Positions 47,359 through 54,421 of a stretch of 64,000 nt of DNA are shown here, piece after piece; the stretch's first letter is position 1; every line of letters begins with the position of its first letter. Source of the DNA: Pseudomonas sp. FP2335 (GTDB lineage Bacteria; Pseudomonadota; Gammaproteobacteria; Pseudomonadales; Pseudomonadaceae). Made by a program: the position numbers and the translations under genes. The DNA lies in assembly GCF_030687535.1 (NCBI RefSeq), contig NZ_CP117437.1:3989501-4053500 (forward strand), read 5' to 3'. Below the pieces are notes generated by a model. It did no database searches and was not told where the DNA came from. It saw nothing but the letters and a program-made list of their open reading frames with translations.

Positions 47359-47762
47359 ACACAATTACAATGAATGAAGTTAACGAACTGGCTCGCCGCA
47401 CTGGCAATACTCCCATGGGGGTTTTGACGGATCTAATCGAGCGTGGCTATCAGTTGGTCGAGGAACCTCCTGCACCTAGAGGCAATCCGTTGACTTCCTC
47501 TAAGGATGCATTAGCACAGTGGAAGACATCTAAGCAGAAGGTACGAGACGAGCTTTATAAAGCAGACCCCCTTGTTCGACAGCTTACTGACTTGGACAAC
47601 GCATATAACTCATCTGCTCAGCAGGCCAAGCAAAGCATTGTCCAACGTGATGCGTTTGGAAATATTACAGGCACCACTAAATCCATGCTCACAGGGGCCA
47701 CTTCAAAAGAGCAAGCGGAACTGATGGCAGCCATTCGTGCAATGTACAACCAAGGAGAATAA
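47355..47762 (+). CDS. Element protein of unknown function
   Basis: A 135-residue soluble protein. The N-terminal part (NEVNELARRTGNTPMGVLTD, LIERGYQLVEEP) could be a small helical DNA-binding fold; the rest is helical and polar (KEQAELMAAIRAMYNQGE). GGAG stands about eight bases before the ATG. It lies between the winged-helix gene (four-base overlap) and the next gene (two-base gap), in one operon with the ATPase. No family is recognised. Confidence 0.6.
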   Translation: MNTITMNEVNELARRTGNTPMGVLTDLIERGYQLVEEPPAPRGNPLTSSKDALAQWKTSKQKVRDELYKADPLVRQLTDLDNAYNSSAQQAKQSIVQRDAFGNITGTTKSMLTGATSKEQAELMAAIRAMYNQGE

Positions 47763-47764
47763 CT

Positions 47765-48055
47765 ATGAAAGCAGTAGACTTGACACCAGCAGAAGTAAAA
47801 TCACTAGAACAGCGTCGCTCAGCCCTAGGTGCTATCGACTGTAGCATTGAGCAAAAGAACAAACTCATCTCAGGCACTAGGGACTACAAAGGGAGTGAGT
47901 ATGGCATGACTCAATATGGCTCATATCAGGTGCTGTCTGTTCATGGTAGCAACTCGCTCCCTGTAGAGCTTGAAGGCACCTTCACAGACGCTAGACATAT
48001 CACCCGAACGATAGATAACTTAATCACAGAAGGGAAACTGATTGAACCCAAGTAA
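47765..48055 (+). CDS. Element protein of unknown function
   Basis: A 96-residue soluble protein (MKAVDLTPAEVKSLEQRRSA; SNSLPVELEGTFTDARHITR; TIDNLITEGKLIEPK). GGAG precedes the ATG. A single Cys and a basic helical N-terminus are the only visible features. It is tightly linked to the gene before it, and the helicase-like gene begins 95 bases later. Confidence 0.6.
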   Translation: MKAVDLTPAEVKSLEQRRSALGAIDCSIEQKNKLISGTRDYKGSEYGMTQYGSYQVLSVHGSNSLPVELEGTFTDARHITRTIDNLITEGKLIEPK

Positions 48056-48150
48056 CCCATGGGACATTTAAAAATATAAACATCTAGCCACACACCTCTA
48101 CCGCACTGACAACATAAGACAATTACAAAAACAACAATCGGAGCTACCTA

Positions 48151-49401
48151 TTGATAAGAGTAGTTGACGCAATATGTGGAGCAGGAAAAACCACTTGGGT
48201 ATTCGACCATATCCGCACAAATTCAGATAAGCGCTGGCTATTCGTATCTCCTTACCTTAGCGAAGTGGGTGACGGAAAGACCAAAGGGCGCATCCAACTA
48301 GAACTGCCCGCACTAGACTTCAAGGCTCCTGGCACGAACTCCCTTAGCAAGGCTTCACACCTCAAAAACCTTCTCACTGCCGGACACAATATTGCATGCA
48401 CCCATGCGCTATTCGAGGACATTGATAAGGACACAGTACAAATCATCTATGAGAATGACTACCACCTAATCATTGATGAAACGATGGATATGATCGAAGT
48501 CTGGAAAGAGTACCACCCTCAAGACATTACAGCCCTGGCCGAGGCTGGCATGATTAACATTGCTGAAAGCGGTAAGGTAGAATGGAACCACATAAAGTAT
48601 CCAAACTATAAAGGTCGTGACCTTTCAGTAAAGAACAAATGCGATATAGGCTCTCTATGGTTATATGGAGATAGTATCTTCATTGCTCGAACACCTCCTT
48701 GCGTCATTGATGCTGCCAAGACCGCTACCATTCTAACCTACCTTTTTGAGGGTAGCTTAATGGCTGCATGGCTGAAAGTTAACAAGCTGAGCTACACGCC
48801 CTACTACCCAGAAGGACTACGCTCAGAGGAGGAGATCAAGCGCATTATCAAATCCAAGCTCAGCATTATCAATACGCCCAAGAAGGTGCTAGAGATACAG
48901 AGAGATGACAGAGGTATGTATGCACCACATACATTCTCTTACTCATGGTTTGAAAATGCTGATAGTGAGTCACTGAAAGTGCTTGGTGCGAGCCTAGAGA
49001 ATGCTAGACAGAAGAGTATGCCGAAGGGTGCATACTTCTGGACGGCACCAATAGGCTCAACTCCGTACCAACAATTAAAGGTTATGACTCATAAGCGCTG
49101 GCAGACTGACCTAGATAACAAAGACGGCTCCAAACACAGGACATTCGTTCCTTGGAATACTAGAGCAACCAACGACTTTGCAGACAGGACCAATTGCATA
49201 TACGCCTACAATGTCTACCCGAACGTCTCAATAGTTCAACATTATAAGACCTTGGACATTGAGATTGACGCTGAGAAATATGCACTAGGCTACATGCTTC
49301 AATTCATCTTCAGAGGGTCGATAAGAACTCACAACCCTATGAGCATCTTGGTTGCTAGTGAGCGAATGAAAACCATGCTAGAAAACTGGCTAGAAATTTA
49401 G
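48151..49401 (+). CDS. Helicase-like P-loop ATPase of the element
   Basis: A 416-residue protein starting at a TTG seven bases after GGAG. A Walker A motif opens the chain (VVDAICGAGKTTWVFDHI, residues about 4-22), followed by a superfamily-2-like series: LFVSPYLSEV (motif Ia region), ACTHALFEDI, the DEAH-like HLIIDETMDMIEVW near 107, and a motif VI-like QFIFRGSIRTHNPMSI near 385. Helicases of this compact type drive replication or DNA repair in small phages and satellites. It could also be a defence ATPase. The last third (FADRTNCIYAYNVYPNVSIV) has no named family. It is the largest gene of the element. Confidence 0.75.
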   Translation: MIRVVDAICGAGKTTWVFDHIRTNSDKRWLFVSPYLSEVGDGKTKGRIQLELPALDFKAPGTNSLSKASHLKNLLTAGHNIACTHALFEDIDKDTVQIIYENDYHLIIDETMDMIEVWKEYHPQDITALAEAGMINIAESGKVEWNHIKYPNYKGRDLSVKNKCDIGSLWLYGDSIFIARTPPCVIDAAKTATILTYLFEGSLMAAWLKVNKLSYTPYYPEGLRSEEEIKRIIKSKLSIINTPKKVLEIQRDDRGMYAPHTFSYSWFENADSESLKVLGASLENARQKSMPKGAYFWTAPIGSTPYQQLKVMTHKRWQTDLDNKDGSKHRTFVPWNTRATNDFADRTNCIYAYNVYPNVSIVQHYKTLDIEIDAEKYALGYMLQFIFRGSIRTHNPMSILVASERMKTMLENWLEI

Positions 49402-49591
49402 TGACAAGAAAAGTGCATTTCTTTGTCACCAAATCGCTAAACCCCCTTGTATTACGTGGCCTGTAGAGGGGCTCCCCTAAAGATATAGATATATCATAGA
49501 TCAACGGCGTCAATACTGAGATCATTTTCTCTTAAAGACCTTTAAGGATTTTTGATCTTTTAAAGCATACAAGACTACCAATCTTATGCTT
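49402..49591. other. AT-rich intergenic region
   Basis: No gene is seen. There is an AT-rich stretch with GATATAGATATATCATAGAT near 49481 and repeats AAAGACCTTTAAGGA and GATCTTTTAAAG near 49535-49565. It could be part of a replication origin, together with the long stem-loop that follows. Confidence 0.35.
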
Positions 49592-49732
49592 AGAAGCAAA
49601 AGCAACGTCGGCAGAGCCGACAAAGAGCACGCATTAAAAGAGAAAATCAAAAGCAGAGCATCTACCAGTGTATCGCTCTTGATCTTTCTTTATGCGTATG
49701 CCACTCCGTGGCGTGCTCTTGCTTTTGCTTCT
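49592..49732. repeat. Giant stem-loop
   Basis: A perfect 14-bp outer pair AGAAGCAAAAGCAA (49592-49605) with TTGCTTTTGCTTCT (49719-49732); a 10-bp pair AAGAGCACGC (49623-49632) with GCGTGCTCTT (49711-49720); an inner imperfect pairing of GCATTAAAAGAGAAAATC with GATCTTTCTTTATGC; and a side hairpin GTCGGCAGAGCCGAC (49607-49621). Together the 141 bases fold into one long branched hairpin ending 41 bases before the next gene. Confidence 0.75.
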
Positions 49733-49773
49733 GTCACGCAGTGACGTTAAGACAACTTACCCAGGACAACACA

Positions 49774-49998
49774 ATGTCAGACAGTGATAACATTCGAATA
49801 CCTGATCTAACCTCTTTCGTAATTCATAGCATCACCATACGAAGGGGTTTAGCCAAAGAGATTATTGCTAAGCGTAAGGACCACCAAGCGCTGTATTACA
49901 TCTCATATAATCATGGCATCTCTCTTCAAGCAGTAGGCTATCTATCAAGATGTTCACTAGAGGAAATTGAGAGAGCGTCCGCTATTCATAAACTCTAA
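49774..49998 (+). CDS. Small element protein, function unknown
   Basis: A 74-residue protein (MSDSDNIRIPDLTSFVIHSI; TIRRGLAKEIIAKRKDHQAL; GISLQAVGYLSRCSLEEIER). The C-terminal half looks like a helix-turn-helix (HGISLQAVGYLSRCSLEEIE), so DNA binding is possible. AGGA lies eight bases upstream of the ATG. It follows the giant stem-loop and precedes the 118-residue gene. Confidence 0.55.
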   Translation: MSDSDNIRIPDLTSFVIHSITIRRGLAKEIIAKRKDHQALYYISYNHGISLQAVGYLSRCSLEEIERASAIHKL

Positions 49999-50026
49999 CG
50001 ACCATAATTAAACACAGAGACAAGCA

Positions 50027-50383
50027 ATGAACCTAACAGATAAAGACAAGACAGAATACATTGAGACAAACTCACATTGCGTACTAGCTAAGCGCTTAGG
50101 CGTCAGCATGATTACTCTTGACACTTACGCAGAAGAACAAGGATGGAAAGAGGAACACCGCATCTATTGGCATGACAAATCAATTGAGATATTGAAACAA
50201 GAGCTAGTCAATGGAAACATCAGTGCCGTTAAGGAGATGTTAAAGGTAACTGGAGGCGTAAGACCTGTGGGACGCCCACGTAAATTAGAGGCTGAGCGTG
50301 AAATTGCAATCGACAAGCGCATTAAGGAAGAATATGACGCAGACATTCGACGAATGAAGCTCGTAGACAGCAAACCAAGATAA
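50027..50383 (+). CDS. HTH protein, possibly terminase-small-subunit-like
   Basis: A 118-residue protein. The N-terminal helix-turn-helix (CVLAKRLGVSMITLDTYAEE, residues about 18-37) is followed by a helical segment (DKSIEILKQELVNGNISAVK) and a basic, proline-containing linker GGVRPVGRPRKLEAEREIAI, then a charged helix. This order (HTH, then GRPxK linker, then oligomerisation helix) is reminiscent of phage small terminase subunits, which recognise pac or cos sites. Satellites of the PICI class often carry such a gene to redirect packaging. The similarity is weak and from memory only. Confidence 0.5.
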   Translation: MNLTDKDKTEYIETNSHCVLAKRLGVSMITLDTYAEEQGWKEEHRIYWHDKSIEILKQELVNGNISAVKEMLKVTGGVRPVGRPRKLEAEREIAIDKRIKEEYDADIRRMKLVDSKPR

Positions 50384-50434
50384 TTATTTATTAAGACAGG
50401 AGGGGCGCATTGACCTAACAGTATGACCTTTAAC

Positions 50435-50620
50435 TTATTTAACTTGAGTCGCGCATGTTCCGGCGCTGCTGATCTTATCACTCCCCCTCAAGCTTTCCAG
50501 ATAGTCAATACACGCGTAATACTTTCGATTATAGCTCCGATCAAAACCTATCAAGGCGACAATTATGAAAACGAACACAGCTACATAGCGAATAATTTGA
50601 GATGCCACAATCGTCTGCAT
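50435..50620 (-). CDS. Small single-span membrane protein (minus strand)
   Basis: A 61-residue protein on the opposite strand: MQTIVASQ then the membrane span IIRYVAVFVFIIVALIGF, then a polar part with DRSYNRKYYACIDYLESLRG. AGGA stands six bases before the ATG at 50620, and it does not overlap a plus-strand gene. It is convergent with the HTH gene. Two cysteines lie after the span. Function unknown; a lysis or defence role is possible. Confidence 0.45.
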   Translation of the reverse strand: MQTIVASQIIRYVAVFVFIIVALIGFDRSYNRKYYACIDYLESLRGSDKISSAGTCATQVK

Positions 50621-50676
50621 TTTGCATCCTAAAGGCAAGGAGGTAGATTGGCCACGGCACTGTGACCGTATAGATT

Positions 50677-50759
50677 AGGCGTGAAGCCTATGCCCCTCAG
50701 GGGTGCTCAATGCGTTACCACACTGGCCGTTCTTCATAGGGGCCAAGCCCTCTACGCCT
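50677..50759. ncRNA. Structured intergenic region, candidate RNA or packaging site
   Basis: Three helices nest: AGGCGT (50677-50682) with ACGCCT (50754-50759), CCTATG (50687-50692) with CATAGG (50735-50740), and a tight hairpin CCCC-TCA-GGGG (50693-50703). The region 50621-51076 has no gene on the plus strand and is GC-richer than the genes around it. It might be a small RNA or a recognition site; the strand of any transcript is not known. Confidence 0.35.
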
Positions 50760-51076
50760 GATAGTTCAGCTACCAGTCACCTGCCCTCCTAACCACGCCA
50801 GAAGGGGTAAGCGATCCACCTCTGAGGGTGGCACCTCGACCTGTTTACAAACCACCGGCTCGGTCCTCTCAGCGTTCAAGCCACCACTACACCATTGAAG
50901 GTTCGCTATGACCCTACTCACAATGAGGCGCCCCGCTCTCTGAGACGTACAGTTCAGCAGCTGCTAGGGCCGTTTCCCACTTATATTAATCTCCTTGAAC
51001 GCCTGAAAAGTCAACAGCCAACTTCCATACTACCTTGGTGTCGAGTATCTTCTACGCATCGTCAGGAGTTTGTACT

Positions 51077-51664
51077 ATGGATACGCTAGCACCGGAAGAA
51101 TTGCTCCACTACGTTCGTATTGTTAGAGAGCTTAAAGAGCTAGTAGGGGGAAATAGTCCTTGGATTCCCCTTTGGTCAACCATTGCAGGCGCCCTACTCG
51201 CCTACATACCCTTGGCGGTAGGAGGATGGTGGCGCGCCAGAAAGGCAACCCAAGCAGTGCAGGCAGCGTTGATTGCTGAAATTTCTTATTTGGTCGGAAT
51301 AATAGAACTTCGCGGATATTTGAAAGGCCTCATTAGTACCCACAAAGAATTAGAAGCGGATAACCAGAGAGATCGAAAATTCCATCACGATAATAATACA
51401 TTTTTCACCGAGCACACTGAAACCACATTGCTCACAATACCTGAAGACTACAACAAAATTTACAAAGCTCACCTTGAAAAAATAGGTGTCCTACCTCCTA
51501 AGGTAGCTACTGATATTGTTACATTTTATGGGTTAATAGACGCGGTCGTACAAGACTTCAGGCCCGAAGGTGTTCTCAGAAACCAGGGTTACGCAGAGCA
51601 ATACCAAGAAGCGATTCAACTTATGCATGCGGCACTTAAGATCGCTAGCAAATTAACCAGATGA
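51077..51664 (+). CDS. Single-span membrane protein, candidate satellite cargo
   Basis: A 195-residue protein. After a short helical N-terminus (MDTLAPEELLHYVRIVRELK) one clear membrane span follows (WIPLWSTIAGALLAYIPLAV), then a long, mostly helical cytoplasmic part (QAALIAEISYLVGIIELRGY; EHTETTLLTIPEDYNKIYKA). AGGAG stands about nine bases before the ATG at 51077. No family is recognised. It is the last gene before the right attachment site, the position where such elements often carry phage-defence cargo; that role is only a guess. Confidence 0.6.
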   Translation: MDTLAPEELLHYVRIVRELKELVGGNSPWIPLWSTIAGALLAYIPLAVGGWWRARKATQAVQAALIAEISYLVGIIELRGYLKGLISTHKELEADNQRDRKFHHDNNTFFTEHTETTLLTIPEDYNKIYKAHLEKIGVLPPKVATDIVTFYGLIDAVVQDFRPEGVLRNQGYAEQYQEAIQLMHAALKIASKLTR

Positions 51665-51839
51665 CCAGAACAGGTAATTTTTTCTAGATTGCTAAAACCA
51701 GCATTGCATATATAAGCCCCCCACCCCACACCCCCTGCCCCACCCCTAGAGAGACGCCCCCGCCAGCCCTACAGCAGCACACAGAGCGTTCAGGATTCAC
51801 CACAGAGCGTAGGGCGTTGAGCGTGGCCGACAGGCGTAC

Positions 51840-51875
51840 CCGCCTCACAGCAGGCACGTAGCTCAGTTGGTTAGA
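51840..51875 (+). repeat. Inverted copy of the tRNA-Val 5' half
   Basis: 36 bases match the reverse complement of 52197-52232 exactly: the tRNA-Val leader and 5' end through the D arm (GGCACGTAGCTCAGTTGG, then TTAGA). After this the sequence diverges into CCTGCCCTTGCGAGGC, which resembles an anticodon arm, so the whole is a tRNA-like relic on the plus strand inside the element. Confidence 0.8.
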
Positions 51876-51986
51876 AGCCTGCCCTTGCGAGGCACGAGCA
51901 ACGGGCAAGGGAGTGAGCCTGCGAACGTACCACCACCTAGACAAGATAGTGAACGAGCCATGTATATCAATGGGTTAGGTAGAGTC

Positions 51987-52070
51987 GTTCACAAATTTGA
52001 GTGTGAACAGAGGCAGGCATGAATCCACGTTCACATTGCCTTGTGTGAACGAAACCTATAATTTGTGAAC
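51987..52070. repeat. Array of TGTGAAC boxes next to the right attachment site
   Basis: Five copies: GTTCACA at 51987 and 52029, TGTGAAC at 52002, 52044 and 52064. Each inverted pair has an eight-base spacer and the two pairs are exactly 42 bases apart (four helical turns). The array ends 48 bases before the repeat at 52119. It fits arm-type integrase or excisionase sites, or operator/iteron sites. Confidence 0.75.
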
Positions 52071-52086
52071 GTTTTCTTAGGCAAAG

Positions 52087-52115
52087 AAAAAGGGGAACCC
52101 TTTCGGATTCCCCTT
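52087..52115 (-). terminator. Terminator of intact tRNA-Val
   Basis: The stem AAGGGGAA/TTCCCCTT is followed on the minus strand by five T, about 29 bases after the tRNA 3' end. It lies just outside the attachment repeat. Confidence 0.75.
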
Positions 52116-52118
52116 CAC

Positions 52119-52189
52119 ACCGCCCAGCAGAGCGGATTTTGTTTGGTAGGCGCGATTGGACTCGAACCAACGACCCCCACCATGTCAAG
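52119..52189. repeat. Right attachment repeat (71 bp) in tRNA-Val
   Basis: Identical to 45658-45728. It spans 25 bases of flank and the 3' 46 bases of the intact tRNA-Val, so integration restored a full tRNA at this side. Confidence 0.93.
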
Positions 52190-52220
52190 GTGGTGCTCTA
52201 ACCAACTGAGCTACGTGCCT
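52144..52220 (-). tRNA. tRNA-Val(GAC)
   Basis: A 77-base cloverleaf with encoded CCA. Anticodon arm CCACC-TTGACAT-GGTGG (anticodon GAC), T arm with GGTTCGAGTCC. The acceptor stem AGGCACG pairs with CGCGCCT except at the fifth pair (A opposite C). The 3' half lies in the attachment repeat. The mismatch may reflect the join between element and host halves or a natural variant. Confidence 0.9.
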
Positions 52221-52404
52221 GCTGTGAGGCGGCATTCTACGGAATTCCGGAGGGGTGTCAACATCTTTTTTGCAGCTAACCCTATGAATATGCGAATTTT
52301 TTATTTGCGCCGGGTAGACCCGTGGTTTTCGGGTGGCTGGCAGGCAATTTTCAACTCAGGTAGGATCGGCGCACTCGTAAAAAATATAAAACAGAGGTTC
52401 CAGG

Positions 52405-53688
52405 ATGGCGAACACCCCCTACCCCCAGTCGTATTACGCCGCGTCCGCAAACGCGGTTCCGCCGCGCCCGGTACTGCAAGGTGACGTCGAAACCGATGTA
52501 TGCGTGATTGGCGCCGGTTACACCGGCCTGTCCAGCGCGTTGTTTCTCCTGGAGAACGGCTTTCGCGTGACGGTGCTGGAAGCCGCCAAGGTCGGGTTTG
52601 GCGCGTCTGGGCGCAACGGCGGGCAGATCGTCAACAGCTATAGCCGCGACATCGACGTGATCGAACGCAGTGTCGGCCCCAAGCAGGCGCAGTTGCTCGG
52701 GCAGATGGCGTTTGAGGGCGGCAAGATCATTCGCGAGCGGGTCGCCAAATACCAGATCCAGTGCGACCTGAAAGACGGCGGCGTGTTCGCCGCGCTCAAC
52801 AGCAAGCACATGGGCCACCTGGAGTCGCAGAAGCGCCTGTGGGAGCGCTATGGCCATACCCAGCTGGAACTGCTGGACGAGCGCCGCATCCGTGAGGTGG
52901 TGGCCTGTGACAACTATGTTGGCGGCCTGCTCGACATGAGCGGCGGGCACATCCACCCGCTCAACCTGGCATTGGGCGAAGCCGCGGCCGTGGAGTCACT
53001 CGGCGGTACGATCTATGAGCAATCCGCTGCACTGCGCATTGAGCGCGGCGCCAATCCGGTGGTACACACCGCCGAGGGCAAGGTCAGGGCCAAGTTCATC
53101 ATTGTCGCGGGCAACGCCTACCTGGGCAATCTGGTGCCCGAGCTGGCGGCCAAGTCGATGCCGTGCGGCACCCAAGTCATCACCACAGCCCCACTGGGGG
53201 ACGAACTGGCAAAAACGTTGCTGCCACAGGATTACTGCGTCGAAGACTGCAACTACCTGCTCGACTACTACCGCCTCACCAGCGACAAGCGCCTGATATT
53301 CGGCGGCGGCGTGGTGTATGGCGCGCGCGACCCGGCAAATATCGAAGCGATCATCCGTCCGAAGATGCTCAAGGCGTTCCCGCAGCTCAAGGATGTAAAG
53401 ATCGACTACGCCTGGACCGGCAATTTCCTACTAACCCTGTCGCGCTTACCGCAAGTAGGTCGCCTGGGCGACAACATCTATTACTCCCAGGGCTGTAGTG
53501 GTCATGGTGTGACGTACACGCACCTGGCGGGCAAGGTATTGGCGGAGGCACTGAGAGGCCAGGCAGAGCGCTTTGACGCGTTTGCCGACCTGCCGCACTA
53601 CCCATTCCCGGGTGGACAGCTGTTACGCACACCATTCGCAGCACTGGGAGCCTGGTATTACGGGCTGCGGGATAAGCTGGGATTCTGA
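52405..53688 (+). CDS. puuB: Gamma-glutamylputrescine oxidoreductase
   Basis: A 427-residue DAO-family flavoprotein that oxidises gamma-glutamylputrescine in putrescine use. The FAD motif VCVIGAGYTGLSSALFLLEN comes after residue 30, then GFGASGRNGGQIVNSYS, and a C-terminal FAD segment GCSGHGVTYTHLAGKVLAEA. AGAGGTTCCAGG precedes the ATG. It lies just beyond tRNA-Val on the opposite strand, without other puu genes beside it. Confidence 0.88.
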   Translation: MANTPYPQSYYAASANAVPPRPVLQGDVETDVCVIGAGYTGLSSALFLLENGFRVTVLEAAKVGFGASGRNGGQIVNSYSRDIDVIERSVGPKQAQLLGQMAFEGGKIIRERVAKYQIQCDLKDGGVFAALNSKHMGHLESQKRLWERYGHTQLELLDERRIREVVACDNYVGGLLDMSGGHIHPLNLALGEAAAVESLGGTIYEQSAALRIERGANPVVHTAEGKVRAKFIIVAGNAYLGNLVPELAAKSMPCGTQVITTAPLGDELAKTLLPQDYCVEDCNYLLDYYRLTSDKRLIFGGGVVYGARDPANIEAIIRPKMLKAFPQLKDVKIDYAWTGNFLLTLSRLPQVGRLGDNIYYSQGCSGHGVTYTHLAGKVLAEALRGQAERFDAFADLPHYPFPGGQLLRTPFAALGAWYYGLRDKLGF

Positions 53689-53715
53689 CCGAATCCAACT
53701 GTGGGAACGGGCTTG

Positions 53716-53805
53716 TGTGGGAGCGGGCTTGCTCGCGAATGCAGTGTGTCAGTCACCAGACTTATTGACTGATCCACCGCTTTCGCGAGCAAGCCCGCCC
53801 CCACA
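53716..53805. repeat. Inverted REP doublet with a partial extra half
   Basis: The usual arms (TGTGGGAGCGGGCTTGCTCG and inverse) are joined on the left by a truncated extra head, CTGTGGGAACGGGCTTG at about 53699-53715. It lies between puuB and the tRNA-Asp genes. Confidence 0.8.
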
Positions 53806-53824
53806 TATAATAAAATCGCAGACA

Positions 53825-53852
53825 CAAAAAACCCCGGTCTTTCGACCAGGGT
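53825..53852 (-). terminator. Terminator of the tRNA-Asp/Val cluster
   Basis: The stem ACCCCGGTC/GACCAGGGT (one mismatch) is followed on the minus strand by six T, downstream of the last tRNA-Asp. Confidence 0.7.
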
Positions 53853-53925
53853 CTTTGCTATCGGATCAAAGTAGCCAGAGGCTTTCTTTGTGCTTCAAGG
53901 CGTTCAGTGGGCCTTGATGCAGATA

Positions 53926-54002
53926 TGGCGCAGCGGACGGGACTCGAACCCGCGACCCCCGGCGTGACAGGCCGGTATTCTAACCGACTGAACTACCGCT
54001 GC
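53926..54002 (-). tRNA. tRNA-Asp(GTC)
   Basis: A 77-base cloverleaf: acceptor GCAGCGG/CCGCTGC, anticodon loop CTGTCAC (GTC), T arm GGTTCGAGTCC, encoded GCCA. Identical to the copy at 54108-54184. Confidence 0.96.
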
Positions 54003-54107
54003 GTATCGCTTGACCAGTTGAACGCAAACATTCAACTGTCTTTAAACATCTGATTGATCAACCTTGGTTGTTCAATCTCAAGCCCGAAAAATCAAGCCTG
54101 GAAAATA

Positions 54108-54184
54108 TGGCGCAGCGGACGGGACTCGAACCCGCGACCCCCGGCGTGACAGGCCGGTATTCTAACCGACTGAACTACCGCTGC
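54108..54184 (-). tRNA. tRNA-Asp(GTC)
   Basis: A second identical 77-base tRNA-Asp gene 106 bases upstream of the first, in the same transcript. The tandem pair is common in pseudomonads. Confidence 0.96.
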
Positions 54185-54238
54185 GCGTCGGTGCAACCTT
54201 TACGTTGCGTCTTGCCCTAGGGCAAAACTCTCAAGAAG

Positions 54239-54314
54239 TGGTGGGTGATGACGGGATCGAACCGCCGACCCTCTGCTTGTAAGGCAGATGCTCTCCCAGC
54301 TGAGCTAATCACCC
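54239..54314 (-). tRNA. tRNA-Val(TAC)
   Basis: A 76-base cloverleaf: acceptor GGGTGAT/GTCACCC-type pairing with encoded ACCA, anticodon loop CTTACAA (TAC), T arm GGTTCGATCCC. It is the first gene of the tRNA cluster. Confidence 0.95.
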
Positions 54315-54421
54315 TTTGCTTCGTTGAGGCCGCGAAATTTACGCAGGTAACGGACCTAAGTCAATAGCCTGCTTGAAGTTTTTCTGAAAAAGACAAAATT
54401 ACTTCAAGACGGCCACCTGCC

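Larger units (their letters stand above)
45658..52189. mobile_element. Integrated element at tRNA-Val(GAC), candidate phage satellite
   Basis: About 6.5 kb between perfect 71-bp direct repeats that include the tRNA-Val 3' half. The content is AT-richer than the flanking chromosome: a tyrosine integrase next to the left repeat, a winged-helix protein, two unknown small proteins, a helicase-like ATPase, two more small proteins (one with faint terminase-small-subunit character), a single-span membrane protein, and a minus-strand small membrane protein. No capsid, tail, lysis, relaxase or type IV secretion gene is seen. Size, gene order (integrase, regulator, replication ATPase, packaging-like gene, cargo) and tRNA target suggest a PICI-like satellite that needs a helper phage. 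The satellite reading is inference; the integration is directly visible. Confidence 0.85.

Noticed and set aside
51700..51760. C-rich stretch after the satellite membrane protein as a gene
   Set aside because: Low-complexity CCCC-rich DNA; the frames through it are Pro/Gly-rich noise.
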